Counted from the first letter of the stretch, positions 26,084-35,850 are shown. The stretch is DNA of 64,000 nt from Hymenobacter rubidus (GCF_016734815.1 NZ_JAERQF010000024.1:27140-91139), one strand, 5' to 3'. Numbers and translations: made by a program. The notes: generated by a model not told the origin, from the sequence alone.

Positions 26084-26287
26084 CTACTTTATCATCTCCT
26101 CGCCGAATTTCAAGGCCAAAGCCCAGCCTTTCTCGGGGCTCTCGAAGAGGTGTAGGTAAAAGGTGTTGGTGGTGGTGGCAATGGCCCATTGCTGAATGAT
26201 TTTGGCGTTGGCGCCGGCATTACGCTCATCGGTATCAGAACCATAAGCCAACTTTATAACGCTAACTTGCTGTCCATTTAGCCTCAT
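26084..26287 (-). pseudogene. Truncated paralogue of the preceding secreted protein
   Basis: The 67-codon frame ends with NTFYLHLFESPEKGWALALK followed by FGEEMIK, clearly related to TDTLYLLTFESPEKEWPDAW...LGEAMV of the 25464-26039 protein, and its IIQQWAIATTT aligns with VVYQMALANAK. Only the C-terminal third remains, with no signal peptide, and its 5' end runs into the start region of the divergent gene at 26296. This is best read as a remnant of a tandem duplication. Confidence 0.7.
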
Positions 26288-26295
26288 CTATCGTT

Positions 26296-26922
26296 ATGAA
26301 ATCCCTCTTTTGCTTCCTCCTTTTGCTATCGCCCGCTACGCTGTTTGCCCAGGATGGAGGCGAAGACTTCAAGCCCGCTTTGCTGCAAACCAAAACGGGC
26401 GCCATCCTAGTGTATAATGGCACGCGCCACGCTTTCACCGTACGCGTCGTGGGCAAAAACGTCGTACCGCCCACGGAAAAAGCGCCCAATTTTATCACAG
26501 TAGATGGCCAGATTCTGCAGGCCACTACCATTGCCTATGGAAGCAACGGCGACGTGACGGACTTGCCCGAAGAGACCATGAAGAAGTTTCTAATAAGCTA
26601 CCAGCAACACGAATCCGGCTACTTTAAAAACGAGTTGAAAGTGCCGGTTGCTAATGAAAAGACGGCTTTCACGCATCCTGGCAATCACCTGTTTATGGCT
26701 TGGGAATTTGATACGCCATTCCGGGGCAAAGGCAAAGTGGTGAAGCAGCTTTACATGGTTTCCATCTGCTATAACCAGGCGCTGGTGCTCAACTGCCCTA
26801 TTATGAAAGCTACCGAAGTCCCGCAAGCCAAAGCGCTACTAGCAGCTACAGCAGCCTCCTTAATGCTCAAGGACGAGCCGGTCGATTTGACTGAGCTATA
26901 CCATCAGTTGGAGAAAGAATAG
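26296..26922 (+). CDS. Secreted protein of unknown function
   Basis: 208 aa with a clear signal peptide (MKSLFCFLLLLSPATLFAQ). The mature part has a beta-rich first half (TKTGAILVYNGTRHAFTVRVVGKNV) and a second half with HPGNHLFMAWEFDTPFRGKG and a helix-rich end. No catalytic motif or known domain recognised. It diverges from the truncated paralogue at 26084 and converges on plsY. Confidence 0.7.
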   Translation: MKSLFCFLLLLSPATLFAQDGGEDFKPALLQTKTGAILVYNGTRHAFTVRVVGKNVVPPTEKAPNFITVDGQILQATTIAYGSNGDVTDLPEETMKKFLISYQQHESGYFKNELKVPVANEKTAFTHPGNHLFMAWEFDTPFRGKGKVVKQLYMVSICYNQALVLNCPIMKATEVPQAKALLAATAASLMLKDEPVDLTELYHQLEKE

Positions 26923-26934
26923 ACCGCTACCGCC

Positions 26935-27582
26935 CTACTTCTTCGCCCACGGCAGCGGCACGCGGCTCTCGGTCCCGCTCCTGAGCCGGCCGATATTGGC
27001 CCGGTGGGTGTATATCAGCAGCGCCGCCAGCCCGAACCCCACCCACACCAGAAACGGCTGTTGCGGCCGGAACTGGGGCAGCAGCTGCAGCAGCGCGAAA
27101 CACACGCCGGCCGTCATCGAGGCCAGCGACACGAAGCGGAACAGCAGCAGCATCGCGATGAAAGCCAGGATGCACACCCCCACCGTAGCCGGGGCCACGC
27201 CCAGCATCATGCCCAGAATGGTGGCCACACCCTTGCCGCCCCGAAACTGCGCAAACACCGGGTAGATGTGCCCCACAACGGCCAGCGCGCCGCAGACCAA
27301 GCGGTAGTACAGTTCGTGCTCGGGTGCGATGGCGCCCTGCGCCACCAGCCACTGCGGCAGGAAATAAGCCGCCACAAAGCCCTTCAGCGCATCAATGAGC
27401 AGCACGGCCGAGCCCGCCTTGGGGCCGAGCACCCGGAAGGTGTTGGTGGCGCCGGCATTGCCGGAGCCGTGCTCCCGGATGTCGGCCAGATTAAAAAAGC
27501 GGCGGCCCACCCACAGGGCCGTGGGGATGGAGCCGAGCAGGTAGGCGACGAGGAGGGCAAAAGCAATGTAGAGGATGTTCAT
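26935..27582 (-). CDS. plsY: Glycerol-3-phosphate acyltransferase PlsY
   Basis: 215 aa, five to seven membrane helices. The three PlsY motifs are present: LLGSIPTALWVGRRF followed by GSGNAGATNTFRVLG (about 40-55), VGHIYPVFAQFRGGKGVAT (about 110-130) and the C-terminal YTHRANIGRLRSGTESR. It transfers an acyl group from acyl-phosphate to glycerol-3-phosphate, the first step of membrane phospholipid synthesis. ATG 27582 gives the expected length; the frame continues upstream to 27621 into repeat sequence. Confidence 0.95.
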   Translation of the reverse strand: MNILYIAFALLVAYLLGSIPTALWVGRRFFNLADIREHGSGNAGATNTFRVLGPKAGSAVLLIDALKGFVAAYFLPQWLVAQGAIAPEHELYYRLVCGALAVVGHIYPVFAQFRGGKGVATILGMMLGVAPATVGVCILAFIAMLLLFRFVSLASMTAGVCFALLQLLPQFRPQQPFLVWVGFGLAALLIYTHRANIGRLRSGTESRVPLPWAKK

Positions 27583-27608
27583 GGAAAGCATTGAGGCAGG
27601 AATCGCAC

Positions 27609-27653
27609 AAAAGAACGTCATGCTGCGCTGGTCGAAGCATGACGTTCTTTTTT
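27609..27653. repeat. Collapsed family A element (possible terminator)
   Basis: AAAAGAACGTCATGCTGCGC and GAAGCATGACGTTCTTTT with only a few bases between: the outer arms of family A without the usual centre. The T-rich end could stop transcription of the 1884-aa gene or of genes opposite. Confidence 0.75.
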
Positions 27654-27678
27654 TTCAGTGGCTGGCTAACCAAGTCGC

Positions 27679-30600
27679 TTAGCTGTCGCCGAAGGGGTCG
27701 TCGGCCGCCTTCTTTTTCTTCTTTTCTTCTTCCTTCTTCTTTTTCTCTTCTTCCTTTTTCAGCCGCTCGGCTTCCTTTTCAGCCTCCTTCGCTTGGCGGT
27801 CGGCCTCTTTTTTGGTCTGTGCCGGGTCGGGAGTTGGCTCGGCTGCAGGCGTTGGTGCTGCAACGGGCGGCGTAGCCGCAGGAGTAGCCGCAGGAGTGGC
27901 GTCGGCAGCGGCAGGCGAAGAAGCGGCGGGAGTAGCGGCAGGCGTTGAGGTAGCGGCCGGGGCAGGGGGCGTCGGGGTGGGAGTGGTGGGGGCTGCGGCG
28001 GCCGGGGTGTTGGTTAGAGCGGGCGCATCCGCTGTTTTCTCCTTCTCTTTCACTTTTTCCTTCTTCACCACCGGAGCGGGGGCAGGCTCGTCGGCCGGAG
28101 CATCGCCGAAGGGGTCGTCGCTCTTGCTTTTCTTCTTTTTCTTGGTCACGACGGGTTCGGGAGCATCGGCCGGGGCGCTGCCGGGGTTGGCATTGGCATC
28201 GGCTTCGCTGCCGCCAAACGCATCGTCGCTCTTGCTTTTTTTCTTCTTCTTGCCCTTGGTCTCCAGCACGTCGAAATTGCCGGTAGGTGCGGGGGCAGCG
28301 GGGCGGGCGGCCAGTTTGCCGCTCTGGCCCAGGTAGTCTCTCAGGAAGTGCGCACGGAATGCATCGACGTCCGAATAATCGCCCAGGAAGACGCCGTAGC
28401 TGGTCGCGGTGTTGAAGTCGCCTTTGGCTTTGCTGCCGACTTCGGCATCGAAGGTTTCGTTTTGCGACTTGGTCAGCAGCACGTTGTTGTTGTACTTGAA
28501 GTAGTACCACACCTGGGGCTCGGGCTCCAGGTAGATTTCGACCAGGTCGGTCGAATTTTCGCGCCGGATTTCCACATAGCCGTTAATCAGCGCGTTCATG
28601 CTCTGCTTGCCCACGCCCGCCAGGCCCAGCTGGCCCACCGAGTACCAGGCCCGCTTTTTATCATTCCAGCGCAGGTTCACCTTGCTCAGCAAGATGGTGT
28701 GGCCCGCTAGCTTGGGCGAGAGCTTGGCCAGCGGCTCGGCCGCTCCTTTGTGCATGGTGTACGATTCCACGCCTTTGTCGCCGATGAACTGGGCCAGCTT
28801 GTACAGCTCGTCGGTGCCACCGTCCAGGGCTTCGGGCGAATTTTTGGTTACGGTGGCCAGTTCGGTGCCCATGGCGTCGATGGCTTTGGCGGGCATCACG
28901 ATGTCGAGGCCCATCAGCGCGTTGATGTTGTAGCGGGCGCTGTCGGGGTTGGCCGTGCCCACGCCACTGCCCATCATCTTGTAGTCCTTGCTGGAGTTGA
29001 TGAAGCTCATGGGCCCGCGGAAGCTCAGCGAGTTGGTGGTATCGCGGTAGGTCAGCACGGCGCCCTCGTAGGCATTCACGTCGGTCGGGTCGGTGCTCGA
29101 GATGCTGTAGATGCCTTTCTTGTTGTCGAAGCGCAGCTTGCCTTCCACTCTGAAAATGGGCACATCGGTCGGGTTGGGCACGGTGGACGCGTAAAGCGGG
29201 TACACCTTATTGCTTTGGTCCGACATGAACAGGCCGGTCATGAGCGGGGTACCGTCCTCGGCTTTGATGCCCGCCAGGTTCATGCTGAAGTTTTTGGGGT
29301 CGATGGAGTCCTTCACCGCAATCCATTCGGCGTTGGTGTTCTTGCCAAACTGCAGCTGCACCTGGCCATCAAACACGAAGCCGCGCCGCTGGGAGTTCAG
29401 CTGCACGCCGCCCCGGTAACCGATGCGCGGCGTGATTTTGAACTTCAGACTGGCATCGACGTTGGCCACCGCAATGGTGGGCGGACCGGTGGGCGTGGCT
29501 CCTTCCACGTCCTCTTTCTTCTTCAGAAACCCTTTTTTACCTTTCACGGCCAGCAAAGAAGTTGAGTCGGACTGGAAGTTGCTAAACTTCAAGGCCACCG
29601 AGTCGCGCGCGGTTTTAAACCCGTAGAGCGCGTTGCCGCTAAACGCCGCCTTCGACAGCACCTGGATGTTGCCGTTGTAGAGCTTGTGGAATTTGGCCAG
29701 CGAATCGAGCAGCAGGCCGGCCCGCTTGAGTTGCCCCAGGCGGCCATTGGCCCCGATGCTCACCTTGCCCGAATCGGGAACCACCCAGGCATCGGCCGAG
29801 GCGATGTAGGGCACGCCGCCCACTTTCATCTGGTATTTGGCCAAGTCGTACACGCCGGTAGAAGCCTTGAACTTCAGCCCGTACTGGTCGGGATTGGTGG
29901 AGTAGAAGTACGACTTGGTGGAGTCGGCATTGGCCGCCACGCGCAGCTTCACCAGCTTCTTCTTGAAGTCCCAGCGCCCGCCGCTCAGCGTGGTTTTAAA
30001 CTTCGAGTAGGGCAAGTCGATGCTGGCCGTGCTGCCTTCCTCGCGCTTGAAATCGGCAAAGCCGCGCTTCATGTCATACTCAAACGCCACGTCGTTGGCC
30101 GTGAGCGCGGGCTTGTTGGTTTCGGCCGACTTCACGCTAAGCGCCGCCCGACGCCCGGAGTAGCTGTCAGACTTGAAGGTGAATTCCGGCGACTTGATAA
30201 AGGACTGCGGGCCATCTAAGCGGCCGTTGCCGCCCGCCCCCTTGGACGTGAGCAAAGCCGTGCCTTTGAAGGTATAGCCGGCCGCTGGCGTTTTGCTTTT
30301 GGGGTCGGGCGCGGCGCCGTAGAGGTGAATGGGGTCGCCGGAGCGCGGCGTGGTCAGGTACATGGAATCCTGGCGCACGTTCCAGTTCATGAGGTAACCA
30401 GTGGGCAGCGTCATCTTCGGCACGTCTACGCCGTCGGCTTTTTTGGCGGCTATGGCGCCGGTTTTGCCCACCGTCACCACCGAGTCGCGATAGAACACGA
30501 ACTGGTTCGAGGTGAACGTGCCCGACTGGTAAGTGATGGTACCATCGGCCTGCAGGCCTTTGCCGTCCATCTTCACCTTGTTGTACACGCGGCCCCGGCC

Positions 30601-33333
30601 TTTGTAAAGCGGGAAGCCTTCCTTGGGCACATCGTAGCTGAAGCCCAGCGAGCCATCGGGCTGCATGGTGAGCTTGGTTTTTAAGTCGGGGATAATCCCC
30701 CCACTGCGGAAGGTCCCATCGAAGCCCGACGCCGCCTTGCTTAGCTTGTTGAGCGAGTCGAGCTTGAAAGGCGGAATATCGAACACCATCGTGGAGTCGT
30801 AGGCGCCGCCCAGCACGTCCTGCTTGCCGAAGTACACGTTGGCGCCGCTCTTGGAGTCAAAGGCCGGGTACTGCGGCTTTTTCTTGCGGCCCGATTTGTT
30901 TTTGGGGTCGTTGATGAACAAGCGGCCGGTTGAGACCTTGCCTTTATTGGTAAGAGCGAAGTCGGCGTGCTTGCCGGTGGGCTTGCCCTTGGCATCTTTG
31001 GTTTCGCTGCGAATGACGATGGAGTCAATTTTGGCCATGTCGATGAAGAACCCATCGTAGTCAAACTTGAACTCCCGGCCCCGGAAGCGCATCGACGATG
31101 CCACCACCGTGCCGTTGAAGGCAATGTTTCGGTTTTTGCCGATGCGGATAATGGAGCTGTCCGGCTGCACAAACACCGTGGCCGAGTCGTCGGAAAAGTT
31201 GAACCGGTTCACCCCACGCACCAGCAGCTCGTTGGTGTTGAGGTTGAGCGTGGCGTTGCGGCCCGTGCCCGACAGCGACTTGATGGCAATGTGGTCGAAG
31301 TCCTTCTTATCGCGGGCCGAGCCTACGTAGTGCAGCCCTTTGGGCAGAATGGTCACGTCGCCGGTTTGCGAGTTCCAGGCCACGTAGCCGTCGCGGGCCA
31401 AGCCGGCCATGTCGGTACGCATGTTGGCCACCGACGTTTTCAGCTCCTCAGCCAGCGTAGCCACGTTGATGGTGCGCACGCCGCCGTGGGTCAGGCTGTA
31501 GCCCACCACCATTTGCAGCGGGTGCAGCCGGTTGATGCTTTTGAGCTGCTGGTAGCGCGTGTTGGTGAAAAACTCCTTGCTTTCAAAATCGGCGCTGCGC
31601 TGGTTTTTCGACGACAGCACCGCGAAGTCGATAACGGGCTGCCGCAGGTTCCAGGTCAGGGCTTCGGTGCGAATGTCCATCTGGTGGTAGGAGTCGCTGT
31701 AGGGCGTGTTCTTGTACAGGCCTTCCTCCCGCACCAGCTTGAGCTGCTGCTTGGTTTTGGAGTACTTCAGCTCGGCGCCGGGGTGCGTCACCGAGTCTTT
31801 GGCGCCTTCGTAAATGGTCACCGCGGCCCGCGTAGCCGTAATCACCGTATCGCTCAGCACATAGGCCCGCGAAGCGGCTTTGAATTTTGGCTTCCCGTCG
31901 AGGCTCACCATCAGGTTGGACAGCGAACCATCGAGCGCGGCGCTGAGAATGCGGCCACCGGCCATCGAAAGCCCGCCCCGGTACTGAATATTGTCGCCGA
32001 GGTTTTTGATGCGGGCATCGTTGGTGAGCGAGATAAAACGCGGGTAGCCCGTGTCGGGCGCACCGGGCTTGCGCCGCACGCTCTTGTAGCTAAGCGCGCC
32101 TTTCACCGGGGCTTCCAGCACGGCCGGGTAGGTAAGCATCACCGGCTGGGCTTTAAATTCCGGCTTCGTGATATCGAAATCAAACCCCGTCATGTCGGCC
32201 GTGACCGGGTTGGTTTTAATGGTCCAGGCTAGCTGGCCACTGGTGGCAATGAAGCGGTTGGAACTGGGCACGGCCGTGCCGCTCACCTTTTTCAGCACCA
32301 CCGAGTCGCCGGCTGTGGACATCGACAAGTCGGCATCCTTCACCACGAGCACGGCGCCGCGGGCAGGCGGCGCCAAGTACTCGTCATACGTTGGGGCTGG
32401 CGTGAAGGAAGGCGCGGGCGCATCAAAATCGGAGGCTTTGGCCACCGGCGCAGCGTCCTTGGCAGCCGGCGCGCCGGGCGTGGGTTTGGCGGCGGTAGCG
32501 GCGGGCTTTTTGGCCGGCGCTTTTTTCTTAACGGGCGTGCCCCAGCCGTCGTCGGAGTCGCCCCAGCCGCTTGCCGAAGGCGATGACCACATATCGGCCG
32601 TGTCCCAGCCGCTGCTGGGTTTTTTCTTGGGGGCGGGCTTGGGAGCAGGTTTTGCGGCCGGTTTGGCCGCTACCGGTTTTTTGGCGGTGGGCTTGGGCGC
32701 GGCCGGCAGCGGCTCCTCCTTGGGGGCTGGCTCGGGGGCGCCAAATTCCAGGTTGGAAGGCGCCGGCGCGGTATTGGGCGAGTACGCAAACGAAATGGTG
32801 CCGCCCATCACGCGCAGCGAGTTGTAGCCCGAACGGTAGAGGTAGCCGCCGTTGAGAAAACGGTTGGTGCTGAACATGAATTTCTCCGTTTCGGTCGGAG
32901 CTTCTTTTTCCAGCGTCTGGCCCAGCACGTCGAGGTACTGGTCCATCTGCTGGTCGCTGAGCTTGCTGGTCAGCTTGCCGCCCACTATCGCGCCAAACAG
33001 GGCCTCAAAGTGCGGCCGGGGCCGAAACTTCTTGGCCAGCATGGTTTGCGAGAGCGCCACAATGCGGGCCTGCTGCGAAGAAGTAAGCCGGTTCGACGCC
33101 CACAATTCCTTCAGGCGCACGGCGAGGGCACGGGCCGCGGCATTGTTGGTGCTAATCATCATGCTCTGCACATCGTTGATGTACTGGGCCGGGTCGGTGG
33201 AGAGCTTGCCCGGCTGGTAGCGCGGGGCCGCGTCGCCGGGCGGAGGCGCCGGTTTCGTCTGGGCCTGGACCATTGCCGTGTTGCTGAGCAACACGCCTAA
33301 CCAGGCAGTAAGGAGAACAACTATTCGCTTCAT
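27679..33333 (-). CDS. Giant exported protein of unknown function with charged low-complexity regions
   Basis: 1884 aa. Signal peptide (about 1-25, ending AMVQAQ), a helical N-terminal domain (about 30-190), a Pro/Ala/Lys-rich linker (about 195-330, with SGWGDSDDGWGTP), then some 1200 residues of beta-rich sequence with repeated short motifs such as DTVITATRAAVTIYEG, FNFSDDSATVFVQPDS and SGNALYGFKTARDS. The last 250 residues are Ala/Pro/Thr and Lys/Glu-rich, carrying KSKSDDAFGG, KSKSDDPFGD and the terminal AADDPFGDS. The extended beta region faintly recalls LptD/OstA-like or AsmA-like lipid-handling scaffolds, but this is a guess. There is no T9SS sorting domain. It stands alone, with no operon partner. 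Confidence 0.8.
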   Translation of the reverse strand: MKRIVVLLTAWLGVLLSNTAMVQAQTKPAPPPGDAAPRYQPGKLSTDPAQYINDVQSMMISTNNAAARALAVRLKELWASNRLTSSQQARIVALSQTMLAKKFRPRPHFEALFGAIVGGKLTSKLSDQQMDQYLDVLGQTLEKEAPTETEKFMFSTNRFLNGGYLYRSGYNSLRVMGGTISFAYSPNTAPAPSNLEFGAPEPAPKEEPLPAAPKPTAKKPVAAKPAAKPAPKPAPKKKPSSGWDTADMWSSPSASGWGDSDDGWGTPVKKKAPAKKPAATAAKPTPGAPAAKDAAPVAKASDFDAPAPSFTPAPTYDEYLAPPARGAVLVVKDADLSMSTAGDSVVLKKVSGTAVPSSNRFIATSGQLAWTIKTNPVTADMTGFDFDITKPEFKAQPVMLTYPAVLEAPVKGALSYKSVRRKPGAPDTGYPRFISLTNDARIKNLGDNIQYRGGLSMAGGRILSAALDGSLSNLMVSLDGKPKFKAASRAYVLSDTVITATRAAVTIYEGAKDSVTHPGAELKYSKTKQQLKLVREEGLYKNTPYSDSYHQMDIRTEALTWNLRQPVIDFAVLSSKNQRSADFESKEFFTNTRYQQLKSINRLHPLQMVVGYSLTHGGVRTINVATLAEELKTSVANMRTDMAGLARDGYVAWNSQTGDVTILPKGLHYVGSARDKKDFDHIAIKSLSGTGRNATLNLNTNELLVRGVNRFNFSDDSATVFVQPDSSIIRIGKNRNIAFNGTVVASSMRFRGREFKFDYDGFFIDMAKIDSIVIRSETKDAKGKPTGKHADFALTNKGKVSTGRLFINDPKNKSGRKKKPQYPAFDSKSGANVYFGKQDVLGGAYDSTMVFDIPPFKLDSLNKLSKAASGFDGTFRSGGIIPDLKTKLTMQPDGSLGFSYDVPKEGFPLYKGRGRVYNKVKMDGKGLQADGTITYQSGTFTSNQFVFYRDSVVTVGKTGAIAAKKADGVDVPKMTLPTGYLMNWNVRQDSMYLTTPRSGDPIHLYGAAPDPKSKTPAAGYTFKGTALLTSKGAGGNGRLDGPQSFIKSPEFTFKSDSYSGRRAALSVKSAETNKPALTANDVAFEYDMKRGFADFKREEGSTASIDLPYSKFKTTLSGGRWDFKKKLVKLRVAANADSTKSYFYSTNPDQYGLKFKASTGVYDLAKYQMKVGGVPYIASADAWVVPDSGKVSIGANGRLGQLKRAGLLLDSLAKFHKLYNGNIQVLSKAAFSGNALYGFKTARDSVALKFSNFQSDSTSLLAVKGKKGFLKKKEDVEGATPTGPPTIAVANVDASLKFKITPRIGYRGGVQLNSQRRGFVFDGQVQLQFGKNTNAEWIAVKDSIDPKNFSMNLAGIKAEDGTPLMTGLFMSDQSNKVYPLYASTVPNPTDVPIFRVEGKLRFDNKKGIYSISSTDPTDVNAYEGAVLTYRDTTNSLSFRGPMSFINSSKDYKMMGSGVGTANPDSARYNINALMGLDIVMPAKAIDAMGTELATVTKNSPEALDGGTDELYKLAQFIGDKGVESYTMHKGAAEPLAKLSPKLAGHTILLSKVNLRWNDKKRAWYSVGQLGLAGVGKQSMNALINGYVEIRRENSTDLVEIYLEPEPQVWYYFKYNNNVLLTKSQNETFDAEVGSKAKGDFNTATSYGVFLGDYSDVDAFRAHFLRDYLGQSGKLAARPAAPAPTGNFDVLETKGKKKKKSKSDDAFGGSEADANANPGSAPADAPEPVVTKKKKKSKSDDPFGDAPADEPAPAPVVKKEKVKEKEKTADAPALTNTPAAAAPTTPTPTPPAPAATSTPAATPAASSPAAADATPAATPAATPPVAAPTPAAEPTPDPAQTKKEADRQAKEAEKEAERLKKEEEKKKKEEEKKKKKAADDPFGDS

Positions 33334-33722
33334 AGACTCAGTTTATCCTGGAAGTTTGGCTTGCTCAGCAAGCCGCGGGCCGCCCCAATCTTGTAAATAT
33401 CGCCACACCCAACCCGTCCCTCAGGCGTGCGTTAGCAGGCAACGACACGTACCCGGCCGGACGGGCTGCTTTTCTACCGCAAACGCCTGGCACGAAGGAT
33501 AGTGCCCAACATTGCGCTAAAAACCCGGTACAAGTTAGGCACAATCAAAAAAGCAATTTACTGTACCTTGAAAAAACTGTGCCGCAGCCGCTGATTATCA
33601 GCCGCTTTTCCATTTGCATTCCCGGAACTACAGCCTATTTACCAATAACCGGGAGGACCGCACCCGTGCCACAAGCCAGGTTTTGCCAGCTGTAGTAAGG
33701 CCCGCGGCTTTACATTTGAGCC
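33334..33722. other. Intergenic region between divergent genes
   Basis: 389 bp holding the 5' regions of the giant-protein gene (leftward) and the oxidoreductase gene (rightward). Apart from a TACATTTG element at 33711 I see no repeat, RNA or operator. Confidence 0.5.
33711..33718 (+). promoter_or_regulatory. Bacteroidota -7 promoter element (TACATTTG)
   Basis: TACATTTG matches TAnnTTTG and lies 4 bp before the oxidoreductase start. The nearest TTG upstream (33683) is 25 bp away, slightly beyond the accepted spacing. Confidence 0.45.
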
Positions 33723-34754
33723 ATGACCCCGACCTCTCCTATCCGCACCGCGCTGCTTGCCTATGGCATGTCGGGCAAGCTGTTTCAGGCTCCGTTTCTC
33801 GCCGCGCACCCCGGCTTCGACATGCAGGCCGTGGTGGAGCGCACCGAGCAGCGCATGCACCACGACTACACGCACATTCGCAGTTACGGCAGCGTTGCCG
33901 AGCTGCTGGCCGACCCGGCCATCGAGTTGGTGGTGGTGAATACGCCCAGCTACACCCACTTCGACCTGGCCAGCCAGGCCCTGCGCGCCGGTAAGCACGT
34001 TCTGCTGGAAAAGCCGGTGGCCGCCTCGCTCGCGCAGCTTCAGGAGCTGTTGGCGCTGGCCCAGGATACCGGCCGCCACCTGCTGGCCTACCAGAACCGC
34101 CGCTGGGACAGCGACTTCGGCGCCGTGCGCCGCGTGGTGGAAAGCGGGCAGTTGGGCCAGCTCATCGAAGTGCACATTCGCTACGACCGGTACAAGCCCA
34201 CGCTGAACCCTAAGAAGTTCAAGGAAGACCCTTTGCCCGGCAGCGGCCTGCTCTACGACCTGGGCCCGCACATCCTCGACCAGGCCATCAGCCTGTTTGG
34301 CCGCCCGCTCGGCGCCGAGAAAACCAGTGGCCACTACCGGCCCCATACCCGGGTTGATGACTTCTTCAATTTCCACCTGCGCTACCCCAACAACCTCCAC
34401 GTGTGGCTGACATCCAGCCTGCTGGTGGCAGCCCCCGGCCCGGCCTACGTGCTGCACGGCACCCTGGGCAGCTACCAAAAAGGCCGCACCGACGTGCAGG
34501 AAGCCCAGTTGCAGCAAGGCATCGGCCCCACCGCTCCCGAATACGGCCACGAAAAGCCCGGCCAACAGGGCCAGCTCACCCTGGCGCAAGCCGATGGCAC
34601 GCTGACGACCACCCCCGACCCATCCATTCCCGGCAACTACATGGGCCTGTTCGAGGCCGTATTCCAAGCCATTCGCAACGGCGTCCCCTACCCCATCAGC
34701 AACGAACAGCTGCTGTGGCAGAACGAAGTACTGGAGCAGCCACCGGTGCAGTAA
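33723..34754 (+). CDS. Gfo/Idh/MocA-family oxidoreductase
   Basis: 343 aa. The N-terminal Rossmann domain begins ALLAYGMSGKLFQAPFLAAH, followed by VVVNTPSYTHFDLASQALRAGKHVLLEKP-type sequence in which the EKP lysine is the usual catalytic/cofactor residue (about 100), and a C-terminal beta-sheet domain with LLYDLGPHILDQAISLFG (about 178-195). The YGMSGK start and LVAAPGPAYVLHGTLGSYQK region resemble the YdgJ/YhhX branch, which acts on sugars or inositols with NAD(P). The substrate is unknown. No sugar-utilisation partner is adjacent, but fbp and the hexuronate cluster follow. Confidence 0.88.
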   Translation: MTPTSPIRTALLAYGMSGKLFQAPFLAAHPGFDMQAVVERTEQRMHHDYTHIRSYGSVAELLADPAIELVVVNTPSYTHFDLASQALRAGKHVLLEKPVAASLAQLQELLALAQDTGRHLLAYQNRRWDSDFGAVRRVVESGQLGQLIEVHIRYDRYKPTLNPKKFKEDPLPGSGLLYDLGPHILDQAISLFGRPLGAEKTSGHYRPHTRVDDFFNFHLRYPNNLHVWLTSSLLVAAPGPAYVLHGTLGSYQKGRTDVQEAQLQQGIGPTAPEYGHEKPGQQGQLTLAQADGTLTTTPDPSIPGNYMGLFEAVFQAIRNGVPYPISNEQLLWQNEVLEQPPVQ

Positions 34755-34842
34755 AGCTGATTCGGGCTTTGAAGCTCTCGTGCAGAAGGGCTCTAATTCA
34801 ATAAGGCCGTCAGGCTGACTACTTAGGTGCAGCAATAGGGTC

Positions 34843-35850
34843 CTACAGCGCAGCCACGGCCTGCAACTCCTGCACCAGCTCAGCCGAGCCCACGAAGAGC
34901 GGAGCCCGTTGGTGCAGGTCGGCGGTGGGGTGCACGTCAAGCACCACATCGGCTCCGGTCACGGCCATGCCGCCGGCTTGCTCAATGAGGAAAGCTAGGG
35001 GGTAGCCTTCGTAGAGCAGGCGCAGCTTGCCGCTGGGCTTGGCCACGGTGGGCGGGTAGAGGTAGATGCCACCCGTGAACAGGTTGCGGTGGTAATCGGC
35101 CACGAGAGAGCCTACGTAGCGAGCCGAAAGGCGGCGCTCCTTGCAGGTAGTCAGGAAGGTGCGGACAAACTCGGGGTAATCAAACCAGTTGCCTTCGTTG
35201 CAGGAAAATACCGGGCCCTGACGGGGAATTTTGATATCGGGGTGCGAGAGAAAGAATTCACCCAACGAGTTTTCGTAGGTAAAGCCCGTCACGCCGTGCC
35301 CGGTGGTGTACACCAGCATGGTGCTGGACCCGTACAAAATGTACCCAGCGGCTACCTGGGCCCGGCCGCCCTGCAGAAAGTCTTCCTTACGGGCCGGCCC
35401 GCCAATGCGTGACACCCGGCGGTAAATGCTGAAAATAGTCCCGATGCTGACGTTCACGTCAATATTCGAGGAGCCATCAAGCGGGTCGATGGCCACCACG
35501 TACTTGCCGTAATGGTTGCCGGTCTGAATAATCTCCTCGTCTTCTTCCGAGAGCACAGCGCAGGCTTCGCCGCCGTTGGTGAGGGCCCGCACGAAGCGAA
35601 TGTTGGCTTCCACGTCAAGCTTCTGCTGTTGCTCGCCCTGCACGTTTTTCTCGCCCATGGCACCTGTGATGCGCGAAAGACCCGCCCGATTTACTTCCCG
35701 GTTTACGATTTTGCCAGCCAGGGCAATGTCGCGCAATAATTGGCTCAGCTCGCCGGTCGCATAGGCGAATTCTGACTGTTTGCGGTTGATGTAGCGTTCC
35801 AGCGTGGTACCGACCGGGGTGGCCAATGTATTTTCCTTAGACGGAGACAT
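34843..35850 (-). CDS. fbp: Fructose-1,6-bisphosphatase, class I
   Basis: 335 aa. The metal-binding VVAIDPLDGSSNIDVN motif (about 120-135), the upstream acidic pair SEEDEE, and the substrate site RYVGSLVADYHRNLFTGGIYLYP are those of class I FBPase; the C-terminal YEGYPLAFLIEQAGG is also diagnostic. It hydrolyses fructose-1,6-bisphosphate to fructose-6-phosphate in gluconeogenesis, which cells need when living on uronates that yield pyruvate and triose phosphate. ATG 35850 is used; the frame extends 10 codons further without conserved sequence. Confidence 0.95.
   Translation of the reverse strand: MSPSKENTLATPVGTTLERYINRKQSEFAYATGELSQLLRDIALAGKIVNREVNRAGLSRITGAMGEKNVQGEQQQKLDVEANIRFVRALTNGGEACAVLSEEDEEIIQTGNHYGKYVVAIDPLDGSSNIDVNVSIGTIFSIYRRVSRIGGPARKEDFLQGGRAQVAAGYILYGSSTMLVYTTGHGVTGFTYENSLGEFFLSHPDIKIPRQGPVFSCNEGNWFDYPEFVRTFLTTCKERRLSARYVGSLVADYHRNLFTGGIYLYPPTVAKPSGKLRLLYEGYPLAFLIEQAGGMAVTGADVVLDVHPTADLHQRAPLFVGSAELVQELQAVAAL

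Noticed and set aside
30967..32232. A 421-codon plus-strand frame inside the giant-protein gene
   Set aside because: It is the antisense shadow of a GC-rich minus-strand gene; composition (Val/Gly/His/Arg rich) and lack of motifs match a shadow frame, while the minus strand has a signal peptide and coherent protein.
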